Positions 16,616 to 23,343 of a stretch of 57,700 bases of DNA are shown one piece after another (within the stretch, counting starts at the first letter, position 1; each line of letters starts with the position of its first letter). A program made the position numbers and the translations under genes. The notes under the pieces were generated by a model. That model had not been told where the DNA came from. It searched no databases and saw only the letters and a list, made by a program, of their open reading frames with translations. The stretch comes from CAYWRO01 sp964460345 (GTDB lineage Bacteria; Planctomycetota; Phycisphaerae; Phycisphaerales; UBA1924), in assembly GCA_964460345.1 (NCBI GenBank), contig CAYWRO010000017.1, forward strand, positions 1 through 57,700. The letters are read 5' to 3'.

Positions 16616-19021
16616 ATGTTCAGAAATCGTTCGTTGGGTGGGGCGAGGCGGACACGACAGGCAGCCGGCCATCTCTCTCGCAGGGACGGCGCCGCCCACA
16701 TGGAGGCCCTTGAGCAGCGGACGCTTCTGTTCGCCTGGACCCCGGAGGAGGTCTACCTCCTGGAGCTGGTCAACCGGGCCCGCTCCGACCCGATGGCCGA
16801 AGGGGAGCGCCTTGGTCTCGACCTGACCGAGGGGCTCACGGAGGCCGAACTGGCGCGGCTGGTTCCGCAGGAGCCGCTCGCCCTCAACGAGTTCCTCACG
16901 CTGGCCGCCCGGGCCCACTCGCTGGACATGGCCGAGCGCGGGTTCTTCGACCACATCAACCCTGACGGCGCGACCCCGACGGAGCGCGCCCAGGCCGCCG
17001 GGTACGGCGGCACCGCCGGTGAGAACATCGCCGCGGGCCAGGAATCCATCGACGAAGCGCACGCCATGTGGCTCGAGTCGCTCGGCCACCGCAAGAACGT
17101 CTTCTCGCTTCACGCCTCTTTCTCAGAGTCCTTCCACTACGACGAGTTTGGACCCGGCTTTGCGTTCACCGACATCGGGCCCTACTTCGATTACTACACG
17201 CAGATGTTCGGCTACCAGGGCTCCAGCCCGGAGCGCTTCGTCCTGGGCGTCGTCTTCAACGACACGAGCGGAGACGACTTCTACACCGTCGGCGAAGGAC
17301 TCGCGAATGTCCGCGTCGATGCCGCGCTCACCGCGGACCCCAACAACGTTCTGGCTACCTACACCACCGACGCCGCCGGCAACTATCAGATGGCCCTCGA
17401 CCCCGGCGACTACACGATCACCTTCACCGATCTGAACTCCGGCGCGACCTTCACGCGCAGCATCACCGTTGGTTCTGTGAACGTGAAGGTGGATGCGCAG
17501 GCCGATCAGTTCTCCTCCGGCGCGCCGGGAGATGATCACGCCAACCACCCCGATTTCGCCCACGCGACGAACATCCCTGTCGATGCCTTCACGGGTCAGG
17601 GCTCAGCGCTTGGCGTGCTCACCGAGGGTGACAACGACCTCTTCCGCTTTACCTCGACCTTTACCGGTCGCGTGCAGGTCACGCTCAATGCGGGCAGCAC
17701 CGAGGGGCGCCTGCAGGTCTTCAACTCGGACGGGCTGCCGGTCGCCGTGGGAAGCCCCACCGACGACTTCGATTCCAGCATTTCCTTCCACGTCGCCCAG
17801 AACCAGACGTACTACCTCCTGGTGGATTCCGTCACCGGCGGGGCCAGTTCGTTCGCCGTTCTTCTGGCCGAAGTCTCCGATGCCGACTCCTTCGACGGCG
17901 CGCCGGTCCTGTCCGGAGACGATGACGGCAACGGCCTGATCACGCTGGCGACGCTCGATGAGCGCTCCCACCCGGTCGTCATTCAGCAGGACGCCACCGG
18001 CGCGTGGAATGAGTATGACCTGTTCGCCTACGCCGGCGGGCCGGACGTCTCCGGCGACGTGGAGGTCTTCGTCGACGCCCGGGACAACCTCAAGTACGCG
18101 GTTGTCAAATCAGACGTCGGCTTGATCCTCTTCCGCCAGAGCGCCGAAGGCGAGTGGTCCTTCCGCAATCTCACGGCAGAGATTACCGGCGCGGACCACA
18201 TCGTCAGCGACCTGGGCGTCTTCACCGCCGTCACCGGCGAGACCTTCGTCAGCGGCCTCGACGCAGATGGCGACCTGGTCATCTATCGCCAGACCGGCCA
18301 GACCCTCGCGGGCGGCAACCACGAGTGGACGTACGAGAACCTGGCGGAAAATCACCTTCGCGCCCAGGGGCAGGAGGTTCCCGCCTTCGTCGGCAAGCTC
18401 ACCAGCTACGTCACAAGCTGGAATGGCCTGAACATCGCCGGCCTCGATGCCGACGGCGACATCCATGTCGTCTGGTGGGCCCCGGGCCTGGAGATGTGGC
18501 AGCACAACAACCTCACCGAGCAGACCGGCTCGACCCCCCTTGCCGGCGCGCTCACCGCCTACATGACCCCGTGGAACGGGATCAACCTCGCGGGCATCGA
18601 CGTCAATGGCAAGCTCAGCGTCACCTGGTGGGTCCCCCAGTTCGAGGGTGAGTGGGCCAACAACAACCTCACCGATGAGACGAACGGGCCGCTGCTCGAC
18701 CCCGACACGGTCGCCAGCTACGTCACCGGCTGGGGCGGCCTGAATGTCGCCGGTGTGGATGAGGACGGCGACCTCCAGGTCTACTGGTGGGCCCCCGGCA
18801 TGGACGCCTGGGAGACGACCAACCTCTCGCAGGTCGTGATTGACGCCGGCTTCAACGACGCCCAGCCCCTGGCGGCCAACCCGACCACGGGCGTCACGGT
18901 GGCCTCGACGGGCGACATCAACGTCTTCGCCACGGAAGCCGACGGCGACATCGTCCGCTTCCGCTGGGAGATTGGCGGCTGGTGGCAGCACCAGAACGTC
19001 ACCAACACCCTGGTCCTGTAA
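16616..19021 (+). CDS. Surface protein: CAP domain, Cna-B-like and PPC-like domains, propeller-like C-terminal repeats
   Basis: An 801-aa protein. The N-terminus has an Arg-rich stretch then HMEALEQRTLLFA, the LExRxLLxA motif seen at the N-terminus of many planctomycete extracellular proteins. A CAP/SCP domain (about residues 45-215) shows LLELVNRARSDP, AHSLDMAERGFFDH, GENIAAG and HRKNV. Then come a Cna-B/SdrD-type region (about 215-300, VVFNDTSGDDFYT, YQMALDPGDYTITF), a PPC-like domain (about 305-420), and at least five repeats with GLDADGDIHVVWWAPG...W..NNLT that may form a propeller. The ATG at 16616 has AAGGA 8 nt upstream, so it is preferred to the GTG at 16598 and the ATG at 16607. Confidence 0.82.
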   Translation: MFRNRSLGGARRTRQAAGHLSRRDGAAHMEALEQRTLLFAWTPEEVYLLELVNRARSDPMAEGERLGLDLTEGLTEAELARLVPQEPLALNEFLTLAARAHSLDMAERGFFDHINPDGATPTERAQAAGYGGTAGENIAAGQESIDEAHAMWLESLGHRKNVFSLHASFSESFHYDEFGPGFAFTDIGPYFDYYTQMFGYQGSSPERFVLGVVFNDTSGDDFYTVGEGLANVRVDAALTADPNNVLATYTTDAAGNYQMALDPGDYTITFTDLNSGATFTRSITVGSVNVKVDAQADQFSSGAPGDDHANHPDFAHATNIPVDAFTGQGSALGVLTEGDNDLFRFTSTFTGRVQVTLNAGSTEGRLQVFNSDGLPVAVGSPTDDFDSSISFHVAQNQTYYLLVDSVTGGASSFAVLLAEVSDADSFDGAPVLSGDDDGNGLITLATLDERSHPVVIQQDATGAWNEYDLFAYAGGPDVSGDVEVFVDARDNLKYAVVKSDVGLILFRQSAEGEWSFRNLTAEITGADHIVSDLGVFTAVTGETFVSGLDADGDLVIYRQTGQTLAGGNHEWTYENLAENHLRAQGQEVPAFVGKLTSYVTSWNGLNIAGLDADGDIHVVWWAPGLEMWQHNNLTEQTGSTPLAGALTAYMTPWNGINLAGIDVNGKLSVTWWVPQFEGEWANNNLTDETNGPLLDPDTVASYVTGWGGLNVAGVDEDGDLQVYWWAPGMDAWETTNLSQVVIDAGFNDAQPLAANPTTGVTVASTGDINVFATEADGDIVRFRWEIGGWWQHQNVTNTLVL

Positions 19022-19048
19022 GCGGCCCGGAGATCCAAGTTCCCTTCA

Positions 19049-19075
19049 CGCCCGCGCCTGAGATAGGCGCGGGCG
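19049..19075 (+). terminator. Hairpin terminator after the CAP surface protein gene
   Basis: CGCCCGCGCC pairs with GGCGCGGGCG around a TGAGATA loop, 28 bp after the stop. A TTTTT run follows only about 14 bp later, so termination may be imperfect. Confidence 0.7.
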
Positions 19076-19157
19076 CTGGCAGGGTCGTTTTTCGGTGTTT
19101 GTTGCGTGAAAGCGGCGAGTCTGATCTGAGTCTCAGACTCTTTTTGGATTCCCGCCG

Positions 19158-19185
19158 TTGACATCCCACCCCCATGGTTTATCTT
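19158..19185 (+). promoter_or_regulatory. Candidate sigma70-like promoter for the 1010-aa secreted protein
   Basis: A consensus TTGACA (19158-19163), a 16-bp spacer and TATCTT (19180-19185, four of six matches to TATAAT). It would give a 5' leader of about 140 nt containing the inverted repeat at 19201-19219. Confidence 0.5.
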
Positions 19186-19200
19186 GAACGCGGTGGATCA

Positions 19201-19219
19201 GGGATTCATTTGGAATCCC
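19201..19219. repeat. Inverted repeat in the 5' leader of the 1010-aa gene
   Basis: GGGATTC and GAATCCC arms separated by ATTTG. It lies just downstream of the candidate promoter, so it could be an operator or an mRNA leader hairpin. Confidence 0.45.
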
Positions 19220-19335
19220 TTCCTCCGGGGGGTGATCAGGGGATTCACGGGGCCGCAGAGACGCGGCATCCACTCACCACCTGGAAGGAACGCTCCCGGC
19301 GGCTCCGCTGGGATTGTTGTGCGAGGAGTCGGATT

Positions 19336-22300
19336 GTGAGAAAGTGCGCTCGGAATGTCACTGCGCTGCTGGCGGTCGCCGGCAGCGTCTCTGCCCTCGG
19401 CCAGAGCTACGAGCTCCTCTACCAGACCGACCAGTTCGTCGGGGCCGGCAGCATCACGTCGCCCTTCCGCAACGGCCAACAGGGCTTTCGCAACGCCGCG
19501 GTGAACAACAGCGGCAAGGCGTGGGTCCATGTCGGCCTGACAGGCTTCTTCTTCGACTTTGACGAGGCCCTGCTCTCCACCGACCTGGGGCCGACCGCCT
19601 TTCTCGCCGAGGCCAACGACGGCTTTCCGCTCGCCTTCCCGAGCGAGGACCACGTTGTCGACGAGTTCCACGCGCTCGATACCAACAACGCTGGGCTCGG
19701 CGCGTTCGCCTTCACCACACAGATTGTCGATTTCCCGTTCGACCCGACGTCCACCCCCACCTCCGGCATCTTCCTCGGCAAGTCCGCGATGCTCATCGAG
19801 GCGGGCGACGCTGCCGGCTTTGATCCCGGCCGCGTGTGGAGTCCCATGGCACACGGCATGACGGTCCGGGTCAATGACGCCAACCAGTGGCTCATCGGCC
19901 ACACGGTGACCGATGGCGTCACGCCTCGCCGCGTCATCGTCCGCGTTCAATCCGACGCCAGCGGCGCCAACCTGGGCGAAACCCTGATTGCCGGCGAGGG
20001 GTACCCCGTTGTCGGCGGTCAGCCCGGCGAGACCTGGATAAGCCTGAGCATCGCCCCGCACTCGCTGGCGATGAACAACGCCGGGGAGGTCATTTTCACG
20101 GGCCTGACCAGCGCCGGCCGTGAGGGCGTGTTTCTCAATGGCGCCTTGGTGGCCGCCTCGGGCGGTCCGACCCCCACGGCCGGCAGGCTTTGGGGTTCGC
20201 TCTACGGCGCCTCCGTGGACATCAACAACAACGGGGACTGGGTCGTTCGCGGCCTCGTTGCGTCCGACGGCAGTTGGGCCGAGGGCGGTCCTGTCGGCGG
20301 CGATGCCGGTGAGGATGCGTCCTCTTCCTTTGACGGCGACCGCGATATCACTGCCGGCGGCGGGCCGCTGACGCTGATCAGCGGCACGCTGACGGATGAT
20401 CACGACGTTGACGTCTACCGCATCCGCATCACCGACCCGGCCAGCTTCAGCGCCACCACCGTGGGCGGCCCGGTTGAGTTTGACTCCGTCCTCTGGCTGA
20501 TTCAGACGGGCCACAACTTCAACGGCTACGACCGCTCCGGGCTGGGGCGCAACGACAATGCGAACGCCGGGACGTTACTCAGCACGCTTGGCGCGACCAA
20601 CGCGCAGGGCGTTGGCGACTATTACCTGTGCATCTCGACGCCGAAGGCCCGCGCGGTCAGCAATGTCACCGACTTTGCCCGACAGGCGGAGGACCAGGCG
20701 GATCTCTGGCAGCGGGATCCTTCCAGCCTCGCGCTGGCGGGGGGACGCCTCTGGTGGGCCGATCCCAGCCAGGGCCAGCTTCGCAGCCTCCAACTCGGCG
20801 GCGCGTCAGGCGTTGAGGGCCCGGCGTTCGATGTCGCCGAAATCCCGACGTATCCGGAACTTCAGGGCGCCGAGATTGTTTCGCCCCTCGCCTACCACGC
20901 CGATGGGACGGCTCCCGGTGGCGGTTGGATCTACTTCGTTGCCGACTCTGACACCGCCGAGGATGGAGACGGCATCCGTCGCATCTCGGCCGACGGCTCG
21001 CTGCTGGAGAATGTCGTTGAAACGGCAATCGGGGCTTCGAGCCTGGCGATCGACCACACTCGCGGCAAGGTCTACTGGTCGCGCCGCAACCTCGGCCAGG
21101 TCTGGCGGGCCAACCTCGATGGCTCCCTGCCCGAGATGCTCATCGGCGCGACTGGCGCGGGCGCGCTGCTCGATCTGCCCGAGGCGGAGGTCGTCACTGC
21201 GATCGCGCTCGCCGTGGATGAAGCCACCGGCGACCTTTACGCCGCGGATCCGCACCGGGCTTCCATCGTGCGCATGACGTTCCCCGCCGGCCAGACGCCC
21301 ACGGTGGCCGATTTCGTCTCCAGCGTCCCTACCGGGGGCGCCTGTGCGTGCGAGACTGACGGCAACGCTGCCCAGGTCGATGTTTTTGACCTGCTCGCGT
21401 ACCTGGATCTGTGGTTCGCCAATGCGCCTGGCGCGGACATCGACTCCACGCCCGGTGTCGACGTCTTCGACCTGCTGGCATTCCTGGACTGCTGGTTCCC
21501 CGCCAGCGCGGGGGCGCCCTGCGGCAGCGGCGGCGAGCCGGCCCCGGTTGCCGCGGCGGGTCTCGCCATCAACCAGGTTTCCCGCGAGATTTACTTCACC
21601 CATCCCGGCGATGAGAGAGTGCTGCGTGCCCCGCTGACCGGGCCGGGGGCGGGGGACGCGGTTGATGTGATTCCCGCCGGCAGCGCGCCGGGCGCTCACG
21701 CTGTCGCAGTCGACGCCGCGGCGGGGAAGCTGTACTGGACGGACATCGACGGCCGGGCGATCCACCAGGCGAGCCTGAGCGGGACGGGTGCGACGCTGTA
21801 TCACCAGATCGGCCCGGAGACGGTCGATTCGACGGCGGACGGCGACGCTGCCAAGCGAGCGCCCTTCCACGGATGGTACAAGCGCGGCGAGGCGGCTGGT
21901 CCGGCTCGGCCTTACGAAATCCGGTTGACCGGGGCGTCTTACTCGCTTGAGGGCGCGATGATCGCCCGCAACAACACCGACAAGATCGCCGCCTTCGGCG
22001 ATCTGCTCGACGTGCCCGTCGTCATCGATCCCGACACCATTCCCCCGACGACCACGCTGGAGCCCACGCCGGTCAACTACATCGGCCGCACCGGGGCTCC
22101 GGTCCGAATCGCCGACACCGGTGACGTGCTGTGGATCGGCGAGTGGGGGGGCTTCGGCTTCGACGAGGCCCTCTTCAGGAACCAGACGGTCACGCTGAAC
22201 ACGGTCGCGACACCGGCTTCGATCCCCGGGCTTGTGGTTACCACCATTGAGTCCGGCGCGAACGCCATCGATCTGAGCGACAACGGCCGGTGGGCAGTGG

Positions 22301-22368
22301 TTCGCGTGACGGACGGCCGGTTCAGCGCCGGTATTCAGGGGTTCATCCGCATCGACTTCGGCCCGTGA
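19336..22368 (+). CDS. Large secreted protein with an internal dockerin-like module and YWTD-type repeats
   Basis: A 1010-aa exported protein. The signal peptide is VRKCARNVTALLAVAGSVSALGQ, read from a GTG at 19336 that has GAGGAG 7 nt before it. An N-terminal domain of about 340 residues is followed by a PPC-like stretch (about 353-410, DVDVYRIRITDPASFSATTVGG). LDL-receptor-like YWTD/NHL repeats follow (GKVYWSRRNLGQVWRANLDG). The dockerin-like module lies at about 669-730, not at the C-terminus. Another YWTD-like unit (GKLYWTDIDGRAIHQASLSG) and about 200 residues more come after it, ending IRIDFGP. The function is unknown; calcium binding by the dockerin-like loops is inferred. Confidence 0.82.
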   Translation: MRKCARNVTALLAVAGSVSALGQSYELLYQTDQFVGAGSITSPFRNGQQGFRNAAVNNSGKAWVHVGLTGFFFDFDEALLSTDLGPTAFLAEANDGFPLAFPSEDHVVDEFHALDTNNAGLGAFAFTTQIVDFPFDPTSTPTSGIFLGKSAMLIEAGDAAGFDPGRVWSPMAHGMTVRVNDANQWLIGHTVTDGVTPRRVIVRVQSDASGANLGETLIAGEGYPVVGGQPGETWISLSIAPHSLAMNNAGEVIFTGLTSAGREGVFLNGALVAASGGPTPTAGRLWGSLYGASVDINNNGDWVVRGLVASDGSWAEGGPVGGDAGEDASSSFDGDRDITAGGGPLTLISGTLTDDHDVDVYRIRITDPASFSATTVGGPVEFDSVLWLIQTGHNFNGYDRSGLGRNDNANAGTLLSTLGATNAQGVGDYYLCISTPKARAVSNVTDFARQAEDQADLWQRDPSSLALAGGRLWWADPSQGQLRSLQLGGASGVEGPAFDVAEIPTYPELQGAEIVSPLAYHADGTAPGGGWIYFVADSDTAEDGDGIRRISADGSLLENVVETAIGASSLAIDHTRGKVYWSRRNLGQVWRANLDGSLPEMLIGATGAGALLDLPEAEVVTAIALAVDEATGDLYAADPHRASIVRMTFPAGQTPTVADFVSSVPTGGACACETDGNAAQVDVFDLLAYLDLWFANAPGADIDSTPGVDVFDLLAFLDCWFPASAGAPCGSGGEPAPVAAAGLAINQVSREIYFTHPGDERVLRAPLTGPGAGDAVDVIPAGSAPGAHAVAVDAAAGKLYWTDIDGRAIHQASLSGTGATLYHQIGPETVDSTADGDAAKRAPFHGWYKRGEAAGPARPYEIRLTGASYSLEGAMIARNNTDKIAAFGDLLDVPVVIDPDTIPPTTTLEPTPVNYIGRTGAPVRIADTGDVLWIGEWGGFGFDEALFRNQTVTLNTVATPASIPGLVVTTIESGANAIDLSDNGRWAVVRVTDGRFSAGIQGFIRIDFGP

Positions 22369-22393
22369 TCGGCAGAGTCGAGATTTGCAGCAA

Positions 22394-22413
22394 TTCGCGT
22401 GAATCCACGCGAA
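22394..22413 (+). terminator. Hairpin after the 1010-aa gene
   Basis: TTCGCGTG pairs with CACGCGAA around an AATC loop, 25 bp after the stop. There is no T-run, so it is only a possible terminator. Confidence 0.4.
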
Positions 22414-22538
22414 AGGACAGGTTGAATGGCGACTCGCTGGAGGTGAGATTGCACGATATGCGTAAACGTCTGCACCTGCACGGATGCCCTGGGACAGACA
22501 CACTCGGAGCTTTCAGTTTTATTTGAGGAGAGATCGTG

Positions 22539-23267
22539 ATGAAGAAGTTGATTGCAACAGCGGCGGTGGCGGGGCTGGGGTTGAGCGCTTCGGCGTTTGG
22601 TCAGAACTGGGCAGAGGCGGACTCAGGCGGATTCAACACCTCCTTCAGCTTCGGCAGCCTGTTCATGAACCATGACGCCGGCAAGCGTCTTTCGACAGCG
22701 AACGTCACCGATGGCATCGGGTCGCTCACGACCATTACCGGGTTCCTGCACTATGACTCGGACGTCGACATTTTCCAGATCAACATCACCGACCCGGGCG
22801 CGTTCAGCGCGGCGGTGACCAATGGCACCGCCCCGGGCGCGCTGGCCCTCTTCGATGCATCCGGCGCGGGTATTGCCTACAACCGCGACGGAGCGGGCGC
22901 TGCGACGACTCCGGCGCTCAGCAGCGCTCACACGGCGGCGCTCGCCCCCGGCCTCTATTACCTCGCCGTGGCTCAGGGGCCGCAGGTCCCCCTCAACGCC
23001 GCCGGCGAGGCGATCTTCAGCATCGTGAACCCGGAAGATGAGGTCGGCCCCAACGCTCTCAGCGACATTCTCCTCGGCAACCAGTCGGAGGATGACGGCA
23101 TGGGCCTGGACGCCTACGGGCCGTGGGCCAACGCCAATGTGTCCACCACGTCCTTCAGCTTCCCCTACACCGTGACGCTCACGGGCGCGTCCTACGCCAT
23201 CCCCGCGCCGGGCGCAACGGCGCTGCTCGGCCTGGGTGGGCTGATGGCCCTCCGCCGCCGCCGCTGA
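22539..23267 (+). CDS. Secreted protein with PEP-CTERM-like C-terminal sorting signal
   Basis: A 242-aa protein. The signal peptide is MKKLIATAAVAGLGLSASAFGQ. A PPC-like beta domain contains DSDVDIFQINITDPGAFSAAVTNG, very similar to the DVDVYRIRITDPASFSATTVGG region of the preceding 1010-aa protein. The C-terminus IPAPGATALLGLGGLMALRRRR has the layout of a PEP-CTERM tag: a Pro/Ala motif, a hydrophobic helix and a basic end. It is expected to be handled by an exosortase-like transpeptidase, none of which is in this window. GAGGAGAG precedes the start; a GTG at 22536 directly before the ATG could also be used. Confidence 0.82.
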   Translation: MKKLIATAAVAGLGLSASAFGQNWAEADSGGFNTSFSFGSLFMNHDAGKRLSTANVTDGIGSLTTITGFLHYDSDVDIFQINITDPGAFSAAVTNGTAPGALALFDASGAGIAYNRDGAGAATTPALSSAHTAALAPGLYYLAVAQGPQVPLNAAGEAIFSIVNPEDEVGPNALSDILLGNQSEDDGMGLDAYGPWANANVSTTSFSFPYTVTLTGASYAIPAPGATALLGLGGLMALRRRR

Positions 23268-23295
23268 TCCCTTGTTCAGTCTGTACCTCCCTTGG

Positions 23296-23326
23296 CCCCC
23301 GGACGCTCCCACGTCCGGGGGTTTTT
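23296..23326 (+). terminator. Rho-independent terminator after the PEP-CTERM-like gene
   Basis: CCCCCGGACG pairs with CGTCCGGGGG around CTCCCA, followed by TTTTT. It separates this gene from the convergent polyferredoxin gene. Confidence 0.92.
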
Positions 23327-23343
23327 CTTGCGCGCAGCGCCCT

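Larger units (their letters stand above)
19022..19335 (+). other. Intergenic region holding a terminator, a promoter and an inverted repeat
   Basis: Holds the hairpin at 19049-19075, a sigma70-like promoter at 19158-19185, an inverted repeat GGGATTC-N5-GAATCCC at 19201-19219 and a GAGGAG SD before the GTG at 19336. An open frame through 19174-19335 has no signal-peptide or family character and is probably 5' leader. Confidence 0.5.

Noticed and set aside
4963..21525. A cellulosome-like gene cluster
   Set aside because: Dockerin-like tags are present, but there are no glycoside hydrolase catalytic domains and no cohesin scaffold in the window.
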